Assembly: GCA_041592135.1 (NCBI GenBank)
Contig: JBFHQR010000014.1
DNA: 32,368 nt
Strand: one strand, 5' to 3'
Origin: Porticoccus sp041592135
GTDB taxonomy: Bacteria > Pseudomonadota > Gammaproteobacteria > Pseudomonadales > Porticoccaceae
Made by a program: the position numbers and the translations under genes. This document shows, one piece after another, positions 7,451 through 15,159 of the stretch. The notes beneath the pieces were generated by a model. It did no database searches. It saw only the letters and a list, made by a program, of their open reading frames with translations, and had not been told where the DNA came from. Numbering within the stretch: the stretch's first letter is position 1; each line of letters begins with the position of its first letter.

Positions 7451-10400
7451 GCGAGAGTCGTTTCAACCTTTCGGCGCTCGCAGTAAGTGAGCGTTCGATC
7501 ACGCTGTTCCTGATCTTCCTGATCACCACCGCGGGCGTTATCGCGTTTTTCCAGCTCGGGCGCGCGGAAGACCCACCGTTTACGATCAAACAGATGACTA
7601 TTGTCACCGCATGGCCGGGAGCAACGTCCCAGGAGATGCAGGATCAGGTCGCCGAACCACTGGAAAAGCGCATGCAAGAGCTGCGGTGGTACGACCGCAC
7701 GGAAACCTACACACGCCCCGGCCTGGCCTTCACCGTGGTTTACTTACTCGACAGCGCTCCGCCTGCGAAGGTTCAGGAGGAGTTCTATCAGGCCCGCAAG
7801 AAGCTTAGAGACGAAGCCGAGAAGCTACATGCCGACGTTATCGGACCGATAGTCAACGACGAGTATGCGGACGTGACCTTTGCGCTGCTTGCCCTCAAAG
7901 CCAAGGGCGAACCGCATCGATTACTGGTGCGTGAGGCAGAAACGCTACGCCAACAACTGCTGCACGTCCCGGGCGTGAAGAAGGTCAACATCATCGGCGA
8001 GCAGCCCGAACGTATTTTCGTGTCTTTCTCCCACGACCGCCTGGCTACGCTGGGCGTCACGCCACAAGACATTTTCGCCGCGCTCAACAGCCAGAATGTG
8101 CTGACTCCCGCCGGTTCCATTGAAACCAAGGGGCCGCAGATTTTCCTTCGCGTCGATGGTGCGCTCAATAACCTGGAGAAGATTCGACAGACCCCGATTG
8201 TTGCGCAGGGGCGAACGCTGAAATTGTCGGATGTGGCGACCATTGACCGTGGTTATGAAGATCCGCCCACCTTCCTAATTCGCAATAACGGTGAACCGAC
8301 ACTGTTGCTGGGTATTGTAATGCGTGACGACTGGAACGGCCTCGATCTCGGTAAGGCATTACAGGCGGAAGTCACTAAGATCAACGCGGAGATGCCCTTG
8401 GGCATGACACTGACCAAGGTGACGGATCAGGCGGTCAACATCAGCGCGGCGGTGGACGAGTTCATGGTCAAGTTCTTCGTCGCCTTGCTTGTCGTGATCG
8501 TGGTCTGCTTCCTTAGCATGGGCTGGCGTGTCGGCATCGTGGTCGCGGCGGCTGTGCCGCTAACATTAGCGGTCGTGTTTGTCATCATGGCGGCTACCGG
8601 TAAGAACTTCGATCGCATCACGCTTGGCTCACTGATTCTGGCGCTTGGCCTGCTGGTGGACGATGCCATCATCGCCATCGAAATGATGGTGGTAAAAATG
8701 GAGGAAGGGTTTAGCCGCGTTGCCGCGTCGGCCTATGCATGGAGCCACACAGCGGCCCCCATGCTTTCCGGCACACTGGTTACGGCCATCGGTTTCATGC
8801 CCAATGGATTCGCGCGCTCCACGGCAGGCGAATACACCAGCAATATGTTCTGGATCGTCGGCATTGCCTTGATCGCTTCCTGGGTGGTAGCGGTGGCGTT
8901 CACACCCTATCTGGGGGTGAAGCTACTGCCGGACTTCAAGAAAATAGAAGGCGGGCACGAAGCCATCTATAACACTCGCCACTACAACCGCTTCCGGCAG
9001 GTGCTCGTGCGCGTCATCTCACGCAAATGGCTGGTGGCCGGCGCGGTCGTGAGCATGTTCGTGCTGGCCATCGTCGGTATGGGGCTGGTCAAGAAGCAGT
9101 TCTTCCCGACTTCCGACCGGCCGGAGGTGCTTGTCGAGGTGCAGATGCCTTATGGCACCTCAATCGAGCAAACCAGTGCAGCAACGGCGAAGGTCGAAGC
9201 CTGGCTGGCGAAGCAGAAGGAAGCTCGGATAGTGACGTCCTACATCGGTCAGGGTGCTCCCCGTTTCTTCCTGGCAATGTCACCTGAATTGCCGGATCCA
9301 TCGTTCGCCAAAATCGTGGTGCTCGCGGGCGATGACAAGGAACGGGAAACCCTTAAGTTCAGGCTGCGACGTGCAATAGCCGACGGTTTGGCGCCCGAAG
9401 CGCAGGTGCGTGTCACCCAGATCGTGTTCGGCCCGCCTTCACCATTTCCTGTGGCCTACCGTGTCATGGGGCCCGACCCTGACATGCTGCGCGTGATCGC
9501 CGATGAAGTTGTGAATGTCATTCGTGCCAACCCGATGATGCGCACCGTCAACACGGATTGGGGGCCGCGTATACCCACCCTGCACTTCACTCTCGACCAG
9601 GACAGACTCCAGACCATGGGGTTGACCTCCAACTCAGTGGCCTTGCAGTTGCAGTTCCTGCTGAGCGGGCTGCCGCTTACGGAAGTGCGCGAGGATATCC
9701 GCTCGGTGCTGGTAGTCGGTCGTGCGGCGGGCGATATTCGTCTCGACCCCGCAAAGATCGCAGGCTTTACGCTGGTCGGGGCGACAGGACAACGCATCCC
9801 GCTGTCCCAGGTGGGCGCTGTCGATGTCCGCATGGAAGATCCCATTCTGAGGCGACGTGATCGCACACCGACCATTACGGTCCGCGGTGACATCACCGAA
9901 GGGCTGCAACCGCCGGACGTTTCCACCGCGGTCATAAAGCAGTTGCAGCCGATCATCGACCGGCTTCCTTCGGGCTACCGAATTGAACAGGCTGGCTCGA
10001 TTGAAGAATCCGGCAAGGCCAGCAAGGCGATGTTGCCGCTGTTCCCGATCATGATCGCGCTCACGCTTCTCGTCATCATCCTGCAGGTCCGCTCGATCGC
10101 CGGGCTGGTCATGGTGTTCCTGACCAGTCCGCTGGGACTAATCGGCGTGGTGCCGACGCTGCTTCTGTTCCAGCAGCCATTCGGCATCAATGCACTGGTT
10201 GGCTTGATTGCATTATCGGGTATCCTCATGCGCAACACGCTGATATTGATCGGGCAGATTCGTGAAAATGAACAAGTCGGGCTGGATCCATTCCGTGCAA
10301 TTGTCGAGGCCACCGTGCAGCGCGCGCGTCCGGTGATCCTGACCGCACTGGCTGCGATCCTGGCCTTTATCCCGCTGACCCAATCGGTGTTTTGGGGGAC

Positions 10401-10512
10401 GCTGGCTTACACGCTGATTGGCGGCACCTTTGCTGGGACGATCCTGACCCTGGTATTCCTGCCAGCCATGTATTCCATTTGGTTCAAGATCAAGCCTAAG
10501 CAAGTTAGCTGA
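7447..10512 (+). CDS. RND-family efflux pump permease (HAE1-like)
   Basis: A 1021-residue inner-membrane proton-driven exporter of the resistance-nodulation-division superfamily, full length for the family. Both internal halves are present: an N-terminal membrane helix (about 15-35), a large periplasmic porter loop with ITIVTAWPGAT-like sequence, a helix bundle from about 330, then the second half with another periplasmic loop and helices from about 860. The proton-relay pair in the fourth helix is intact (D405, D406 in LLVDDAI). Near the position of the conserved Lys of AcrB the sequence reads MRNTLIL (R929), a variant seen in related RND subgroups. The start is GTG 7447, overlapping the adaptor stop. 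Sequence alone suggests export of drugs or hydrophobic compounds, not metal ions; the substrate is unknown. Confidence 0.93.
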   Translation: MSESRFNLSALAVSERSITLFLIFLITTAGVIAFFQLGRAEDPPFTIKQMTIVTAWPGATSQEMQDQVAEPLEKRMQELRWYDRTETYTRPGLAFTVVYLLDSAPPAKVQEEFYQARKKLRDEAEKLHADVIGPIVNDEYADVTFALLALKAKGEPHRLLVREAETLRQQLLHVPGVKKVNIIGEQPERIFVSFSHDRLATLGVTPQDIFAALNSQNVLTPAGSIETKGPQIFLRVDGALNNLEKIRQTPIVAQGRTLKLSDVATIDRGYEDPPTFLIRNNGEPTLLLGIVMRDDWNGLDLGKALQAEVTKINAEMPLGMTLTKVTDQAVNISAAVDEFMVKFFVALLVVIVVCFLSMGWRVGIVVAAAVPLTLAVVFVIMAATGKNFDRITLGSLILALGLLVDDAIIAIEMMVVKMEEGFSRVAASAYAWSHTAAPMLSGTLVTAIGFMPNGFARSTAGEYTSNMFWIVGIALIASWVVAVAFTPYLGVKLLPDFKKIEGGHEAIYNTRHYNRFRQVLVRVISRKWLVAGAVVSMFVLAIVGMGLVKKQFFPTSDRPEVLVEVQMPYGTSIEQTSAATAKVEAWLAKQKEARIVTSYIGQGAPRFFLAMSPELPDPSFAKIVVLAGDDKERETLKFRLRRAIADGLAPEAQVRVTQIVFGPPSPFPVAYRVMGPDPDMLRVIADEVVNVIRANPMMRTVNTDWGPRIPTLHFTLDQDRLQTMGLTSNSVALQLQFLLSGLPLTEVREDIRSVLVVGRAAGDIRLDPAKIAGFTLVGATGQRIPLSQVGAVDVRMEDPILRRRDRTPTITVRGDITEGLQPPDVSTAVIKQLQPIIDRLPSGYRIEQAGSIEESGKASKAMLPLFPIMIALTLLVIILQVRSIAGLVMVFLTSPLGLIGVVPTLLLFQQPFGINALVGLIALSGILMRNTLILIGQIRENEQVGLDPFRAIVEATVQRARPVILTALAAILAFIPLTQSVFWGTLAYTLIGGTFAGTILTLVFLPAMYSIWFKIKPKQVS

Positions 10513-10564
10513 TACTTACGTTATAAATGTTCGCGTTAGTTGAGAGGTAACTGGCGCAGCGCGA

Positions 10565-11785
10565 TCAAGATGTCCGCGCCGGCGCCGATTTTTGCGTGCT
10601 CTGCAGTTGATAGCGTTTTTCAAACAGGTCAACCGACAGGGGCTTGTCAAACAGGTAGCCCTGCAGGATGTCGCAACCGAGCTCGCCGAGGTATTTGGCA
10701 ATGGCCTCTGTTTCCACCCCTTCCGCCGTGACTTTCAGGGAAAAATTGTGCGCCAGGTCGATGATCGCCTTGACGATGGCCAGGTTTTTGTCAGAGCTGA
10801 GCATGGGGATGACAAAGCTCTGGTCGATTTTCAGTTCATCGGCGGGCAGATCGCGGAACTGGGCCAGCGAGGAAAACCCGGTGCCAAAATCGTCGATGGA
10901 AATACGCACCCCGAGTTGCTGTAGCTGCGACAGCACGGCGTACGCCTTGGCGGGATCATTGGTCATTATCCGTTCGGTCACTTCCAGTGTCAGGCGGGAA
11001 GCATCTATGCCATAGAGGGCGACGGCGTCGGCGACGATGGTGACGATTTCGTCGTCGTGCAGCAGGTCGGGGGTGATGTTGACCGCGGTGGACAGGTTAT
11101 CCGGCCAATGGGCCAGGCGCGCGATGGCAGATTTCAATGCCCACCAGGTCATGGGGCGGATGACCGGGTGTTTTTCAGCTGTGGGAATGAAGTGGTTGGG
11201 CAGCAGCACCTGCCCGTCACGGGTATGCCAGCGCAGCAGGGCCTCAGAGCCGACTAGCGAGCGAAAGACAGCGTGTATTTTGGGCTGGTAGTAGAGGTGC
11301 AATTCACCCAGCTCAACCGCCGCCTCGAGCGCGGCGACCAATTTGCGCTCATCGGAGAAGCGGCGGTTTTTTCCGGGGTTGTAGATGTGGCAGGGGGTGG
11401 CCGATGTCTTCGCCTGCCACAGGGCGTAACGGGCGCGCTGTAGGGTGGATTGGGAATCCCGCTGTCCCGGCTGCAGCGGGGCAAAACCCGCGTGAACCTC
11501 CACCGGGACCACCTCCCCCAGCAAATCGATGGGCGGCTCGAACAGCCGGGTCAGTTTCGCCGCGGCCAGTTGCAGTTCGGCCTCACCGCTGACACCGTTC
11601 AGGATGGCGAGAAAACGGCTGTTGCCCAGGGGCCGGGATTGATCGCAGCTGCGCACCCAGTTGGTCAGGCGCTCCAGAAAGGCTTCGTACAACAACTTGT
11701 ACGACTCGGGTCCATACCGGTCGATCAGGTAATCCCGGTGGCTGAGTTCCACAATCGCCATGGTGTGTCCCTTTTCGTCCGGCAT
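10565..11785 (-). CDS. EAL-domain cyclic-di-GMP phosphodiesterase with degenerate GGDEF-like N-terminus
   Basis: A 406-residue cytoplasmic protein with no membrane segment or signal peptide. The C-terminal EAL domain (about 145-390) has every catalytic element expected for hydrolysis of c-di-GMP to pGpG: E181 in SEALLRW, N236 in VNITP, E268 in LEVTE, D298-D299 in DDFGTGFSSL, K319 in LKIDQ, E355 in AEGVET and Q375 in ILQGYLFDKPL. The first 135 residues look like a worn GGDEF domain; the signature position reads GNSRF, so cyclase activity is not expected. It could still bind GTP or serve as a dimer platform. The start codon overlaps the stop of the upstream HD-GYP-like gene by 1 nt (TGATG), so the two are co-transcribed and probably work together. 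Confidence 0.9.
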   Translation of the reverse strand: MPDEKGHTMAIVELSHRDYLIDRYGPESYKLLYEAFLERLTNWVRSCDQSRPLGNSRFLAILNGVSGEAELQLAAAKLTRLFEPPIDLLGEVVPVEVHAGFAPLQPGQRDSQSTLQRARYALWQAKTSATPCHIYNPGKNRRFSDERKLVAALEAAVELGELHLYYQPKIHAVFRSLVGSEALLRWHTRDGQVLLPNHFIPTAEKHPVIRPMTWWALKSAIARLAHWPDNLSTAVNITPDLLHDDEIVTIVADAVALYGIDASRLTLEVTERIMTNDPAKAYAVLSQLQQLGVRISIDDFGTGFSSLAQFRDLPADELKIDQSFVIPMLSSDKNLAIVKAIIDLAHNFSLKVTAEGVETEAIAKYLGELGCDILQGYLFDKPLSVDLFEKRYQLQSTQKSAPARTS

Positions 11786-12960
11786 CAGAGAAAGAAGTCC
11801 TCGCTGTTGACCCCGTAGGTTCCCGGTTGCAGTTCGTGGGCTATCCAGTGCATGTTGGCCATGCCCTCGTGGGCAAGATCGATGAGTTCATAGCGCGTTT
11901 TGGCTTTTTTGTGCGCGTCCAATACGATGACGATTTCCGGTTTCAGGCGCCGTTGCGGATTTTGTTTGACGACGATGGCCACCTCGCCGTTGTTCAGCTC
12001 CACCAGTGATCCGGTGGGGAACAGGCCGATGGCCTGAATGAACTGCTCTACCAGCACATCTTGGAACAGCTTGCCCTGGGATTCAATGAGCTCCTGGGTC
12101 GCCTCGAACGAGGAGTGCCCGCGGGCGTAGCTGCGCGGGGTGATCATGGCATCGTAGGCATCCACCAGGCCGGCGATACGCGCCAGCAGGGGAATGGTGG
12201 CGCCCTCCATGCCGCGCGGGTAGCCGGAGCCGTCAAAGCGCTCGTGGTGATTTTCAATGATGGCGAGCACTTCGAAGTCCACCTCGTGTCCCGACTCGGC
12301 GACCATTTTGGCGCCGACCAGCGTATGCTGCTTGATGTCTCCCCTTTCCTCATCGGTCAGCGGTCCCGGTCGCTCCAGCAGCTCCTGGGATAGCTTGGTC
12401 ATGCCCACGTCGCACATGGCACAGCCGACCACCAGTTTTTCCAACTCGTCGTGGTGGAGGCCGATATGGCGCCCGAGAATAGCCGCCCACACCGCCATGG
12501 ATATGCCGTGGTTGTAGCGGTAGTCGCTGGCCTTTTGCAGGCGCACCAGCGCGGCCAGCGCGTCCTTGTTGCGGAATACGCCGTCGAGCAGGGGGCGCAC
12601 GGTTTGAGTCACGGCGCTGATATCGGTCTGGAGGCCCCGGCGAAGGGAATCGAAAACCCTGTCGAGTGTCTGGGTAGCACTCTCGAAGCAAACCTGTGCC
12701 CGTTCAAACTCGGTTTTGATGTTGATTTTTCGGGCAACTTGTTTCCTGTCCATAATCTGGACGGGAAGGTAGCGCGGGCTGCCCTGATAGTCGGCGTCGA
12801 TGTAAACATAATCGACGTGATCGGCGATGTAGAGCACCTCATCGTCGTTTTGAATCATAAAGCCTTGCAGTGCAAAAGGGGTTTCCAGCCAGGGCCGGTC
12901 CAGCTCTGCCACAAACATTCCCGGTTGTAATTGCATAGCTGACACTTTAACAAGGCGCAT
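11785..12960 (-). CDS. DUF3391/HD-GYP-like protein with altered HD motif
   Basis: A 391-residue cytoplasmic protein. The N-terminal part (about 1-125, MRLVKVSAMQLQPGMFVAEL) resembles DUF3391, which commonly precedes HD-GYP domains. The rest matches an HD-GYP domain: H151 (YNHGISMAVWAA), H212, H238-H239 and the signature HHERFDGSGYP (238-248), and DAYDAM (267-271). The central HD motif, normally HDIGK, reads CDVGM at 183-187, so the metal-ligand His is Cys and the following Lys is Met. The TGC codon is at 12412-12414. Hydrolysis of c-di-GMP is therefore doubtful; a sensor, scaffold or partner role for the adjoining EAL enzyme is possible. The start at 12960 has GGAG about 7 nt upstream. It is divergent from the lapG-like gene. 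Confidence 0.88.
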   Translation of the reverse strand: MRLVKVSAMQLQPGMFVAELDRPWLETPFALQGFMIQNDDEVLYIADHVDYVYIDADYQGSPRYLPVQIMDRKQVARKINIKTEFERAQVCFESATQTLDRVFDSLRRGLQTDISAVTQTVRPLLDGVFRNKDALAALVRLQKASDYRYNHGISMAVWAAILGRHIGLHHDELEKLVVGCAMCDVGMTKLSQELLERPGPLTDEERGDIKQHTLVGAKMVAESGHEVDFEVLAIIENHHERFDGSGYPRGMEGATIPLLARIAGLVDAYDAMITPRSYARGHSSFEATQELIESQGKLFQDVLVEQFIQAIGLFPTGSLVELNNGEVAIVVKQNPQRRLKPEIVIVLDAHKKAKTRYELIDLAHEGMANMHWIAHELQPGTYGVNSEDFFL

Positions 12961-13256
12961 TTAAAACTCCGTTCGCTGTCTAGCGGCTTTAAAAAATGTC
13001 ATTCATCCTTGCCAGAGTCGAGCTGGGGGTTGGATCAAGTTGTTGTGCATAGCGTCGATCCGGTATCCTCGCCACTGCAGACTATGGGTTGGCACAGCGG
13101 CGGGTAAAGGGGATTGTAGCGTGCAGGAAAAGGATAGTCCCGCGTTCGGGCCAAGGCAAACAGCGACTTCCCACTCCTCCCACGCTGCCAGCGCCGTCGC
13201 GAATTAGGGATTATTGCCGAACAACCTGGTCATGGCCGTCAATGGGCCATTCCGGA
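12961..13256. other. Intergenic region between HD-GYP-like gene and lapG
   Basis: About 296 nt shared by two divergent genes. The frame of lapG stays open through it from 13089, but its translation there is Arg/Pro-rich and lacks resemblance to any domain, so I read it as non-coding. It must hold both promoters; no convincing -35/-10 pair, palindrome or RNA gene was recognised. Confidence 0.5.
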
Positions 13257-14030
13257 ATGGTCTTTGATAGAAACCAGAGAGTAGGAGGTGCCGCGCTGAA
13301 CGCCCTGTCATCGTTAGTAGTAAGTGTGTGCTTACAGCTTGCTGCCATATTGGCTTCTCTGCTGCTGGGTGGTTGTTCCAGCCAGCCAAAGGCGGTGTCA
13401 GCAGTGGCTGCTGAACAACCGGCCGGAATGCTGACCGAGGTGGAAATGGCCGATATCGGTGATCGCTACGGGCCGACGGCCGAAGCCCGGGTGAGGCACT
13501 GGCAGGAGATGATTCGCCGGTTCGGGACGCTGTCCGACGAGGATCGGCTCAAACAGGTCAATGACTTTTTCAATGGCGCCCGCTTTCTCAGCGACCCTGA
13601 GGTATGGCAGCGAGAGGATTACTGGGCCACGCCACTGGAGTTTCTGATAGTGGATGCCGGGGATTGCGAGGACTTCAGTATCGCCAAGTATTTCACCCTG
13701 GAAGAGATGGGCGTCCCCGCAGAGAAAATGCGACTGACCTTCGTCAAAGCGTTGAGCCTCGACAAGGCCCATATGGTGCTGGCCTATTACCCCCGGCCCA
13801 GTGCCGTGCCGCTGATCCTCGACAACCTCAATCCAGCCATTTTGCCGGCGTCCGAACGAGCGGACCTACTGCCGGTATACAGCTTCAATGGCGAGGAGCT
13901 GTGGTTGGCAAAAACCCGCCGCCAGCAGGTAAAGGCCGGTGATGCAGACAGCCTGCAATCCTGGCGTGAGCTGAAGGCCAGGGTGGCGGCGGGAGTACCG
14001 CTATCTGTCATGCCGCTACCTGAGCCATGA
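13257..14030 (+). CDS. lapG: LapG-type periplasmic cysteine protease (transglutaminase-like, BTLCP family)
   Basis: Matches the bacterial transglutaminase-like cysteine protease family of LapG, which cuts the N-terminus of large LapA-type adhesins in the periplasm and so releases biofilm cells when LapD lets it go at low c-di-GMP. With the start at ATG 13257 the protein has 257 residues. Catalytic residues are visible as C137 (DAGDCEDFS), H172 (KAHMVLAYY) and D189 (LILDNLNP); the D136 and E138 flanking the Cys are typical calcium-site positions. The hydrophobic leader ends LLLGGC, a lipobox-like sequence. The start is uncertain: a strong AGGAGGTG (13283-13290) is followed 5 nt later only by CTG 13296. 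No lapD or lapA gene is in the window, but c-di-GMP genes are the divergent neighbours. Confidence 0.85.
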   Translation: MVFDRNQRVGGAALNALSSLVVSVCLQLAAILASLLLGGCSSQPKAVSAVAAEQPAGMLTEVEMADIGDRYGPTAEARVRHWQEMIRRFGTLSDEDRLKQVNDFFNGARFLSDPEVWQREDYWATPLEFLIVDAGDCEDFSIAKYFTLEEMGVPAEKMRLTFVKALSLDKAHMVLAYYPRPSAVPLILDNLNPAILPASERADLLPVYSFNGEELWLAKTRRQQVKAGDADSLQSWRELKARVAAGVPLSVMPLPEP

Positions 14031-14178
14031 ATGGCGCACCATCGGTTGGCACCCGTTTCAGATCCCCGCCCTTGTCGTATGTAACGGCCAGCCAGCTAGA
14101 TACCCTCCCCAAATTCATGGAGGTTGCGGTACCCACCAACCGCAGTTGCGGCAATATCAAGCCGAAATAAGTTTGCGC

Positions 14179-15036
14179 TTATGGTTCCTGCGGGAACCTC
14201 AGGTCTTCCAGGCCGCGCTGCATTTCCAGCAAATGTTCCTGTAACTGCCCGCCTTTGTGCTGAGCGATGCCAATGGCCAGTACATCGATGAGCACCAGAT
14301 GGGCAATGCGCGAGGACAGCGGAGTATAAATCTGGAAGTCTTCCTTGGCGTCCACGGTCAGGGGAATCGTGGCGGCCCGTGCCACCGGTGAATCGGAAGG
14401 CGCGATACCAATCACGATGGCGCCGCGTTTTTTAACCAGTTCCATGGCGTTAAGCAAGGTGGTGGTGCGGCCCGACTGGGATATCGCGATGACCACGTCG
14501 CCGGGGGAAAGTAAGGTCGCGGACATATTCTGCAGGTGTGGATCCGCATAGGCCGCGGCGGACACCTGCAGCCGAAAGAACTTGTGCTGGCCATCAAAGG
14601 CCACCGCCGCCGAGGCACCAAAACCGAAGAATTCCACCCGCTTGGCGGCGCAGATGGCCTGCACCGCGCGATCCAGCATTTGCAAATCCAGTGCGTCCCG
14701 CACCTTTAACAACGTGTCTACGGTGGAATCAAACACCTTGAAGGTGTATTCCGCCACCGAATCCTTGTCGGTCACGGCGATCTGGCCGTAACTGGGACTG
14801 GAGGCCAGTTGTTGGGCCAGTGCCAGCTTGAAATCCTGGAAGCCATCACAGCCCACGGCGCGGCAGAAGCGCACCACCGTGGGTTCACTGACATCGGCTT
14901 TTTCGGCCAGATCGACAATGCGCATGCGGATGACGTCGGTGAGGTTGGCCAGGATGTACTCTGCAACTTTGCGCTCCGACTTGCGCAGCTCCGGGAGACT
15001 GTTGCTGATGGCCCAGGTGAGTTCAGCGGGTTTCAT
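14179..15036 (-). CDS. hexR: HexR-type transcriptional regulator (RpiR family)
   Basis: A 285-residue RpiR-family repressor. The N-terminal helix-turn-helix (about 35-65) reads IVDLAEKADVSEPTVVRFCR, followed by AVGCDGFQDFKLALAQQL. The SIS sugar-phosphate-binding domain (about 125-260) contains FFGFGASAAVAFDGQHKFFR and ISQSGRTTTLLNAMEL. HexR of Pseudomonas and Shewanella binds 2-keto-3-deoxy-6-phosphogluconate and controls Entner-Doudoroff, zwf and central carbon genes. Here none of those genes is adjacent. Its own promoter carries a perfect palindrome of the HexR type (15066-15080), consistent with autoregulation. It is divergent from uvrD and converges on lapG. The family call is firm and the HexR identity is likely from length, N-terminus and the box. 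Confidence 0.88.
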   Translation of the reverse strand: MKPAELTWAISNSLPELRKSERKVAEYILANLTDVIRMRIVDLAEKADVSEPTVVRFCRAVGCDGFQDFKLALAQQLASSPSYGQIAVTDKDSVAEYTFKVFDSTVDTLLKVRDALDLQMLDRAVQAICAAKRVEFFGFGASAAVAFDGQHKFFRLQVSAAAYADPHLQNMSATLLSPGDVVIAISQSGRTTTLLNAMELVKKRGAIVIGIAPSDSPVARAATIPLTVDAKEDFQIYTPLSSRIAHLVLIDVLAIGIAQHKGGQLQEHLLEMQRGLEDLRFPQEP

Positions 15037-15065
15037 GGCAGATCCCTGTGTGTGTGAGCTGCTAT

Positions 15066-15080
15066 TGTAAATTATTTACA
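15066..15080. promoter_or_regulatory. HexR-type operator palindrome in hexR/uvrD intergenic region
   Basis: TGTAAAT-T-ATTTACA, a perfect 7+1+7 palindrome close to the published HexR pattern (TGTAAT...ATTACA). It begins 30 nt upstream of the hexR start. A minus-strand -10-like TACAAT (15069-15064) overlaps its edge, which suits autorepression. It is also about 80 nt before uvrD. Confidence 0.6.
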
Positions 15081-15159
15081 TAAAATTGGTATTTTTGTAG
15101 TGACCGCAGGGCTCAAGTCGCTGACTCATAGCGGCGGGGCTCTGGTAGAATCCCCGGCC

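Noticed and set aside
4069..10555. TAACTGGC at both edges of the efflux cassette (4069-4076 and 10548-10555) as a target-site duplication
   Set aside because: Eight bases shared between two roughly 60-nt edges is within chance, no inverted terminal repeats adjoin it, and the left copy is only just outside the outer-membrane-factor stop codon.
14125..14151. TGCGGT...ACCGCA...TGCGG alternative hairpins between lapG and hexR as an attenuator or terminator
   Set aside because: The arms are only 5-6 bp and there is no T-tract or leader peptide; the genes converge here so attenuation makes little sense.
15037..15159. LexA (SOS) box before uvrD
   Set aside because: No CTG-N10-CAG match was found; the only clear palindrome is the HexR-type one.
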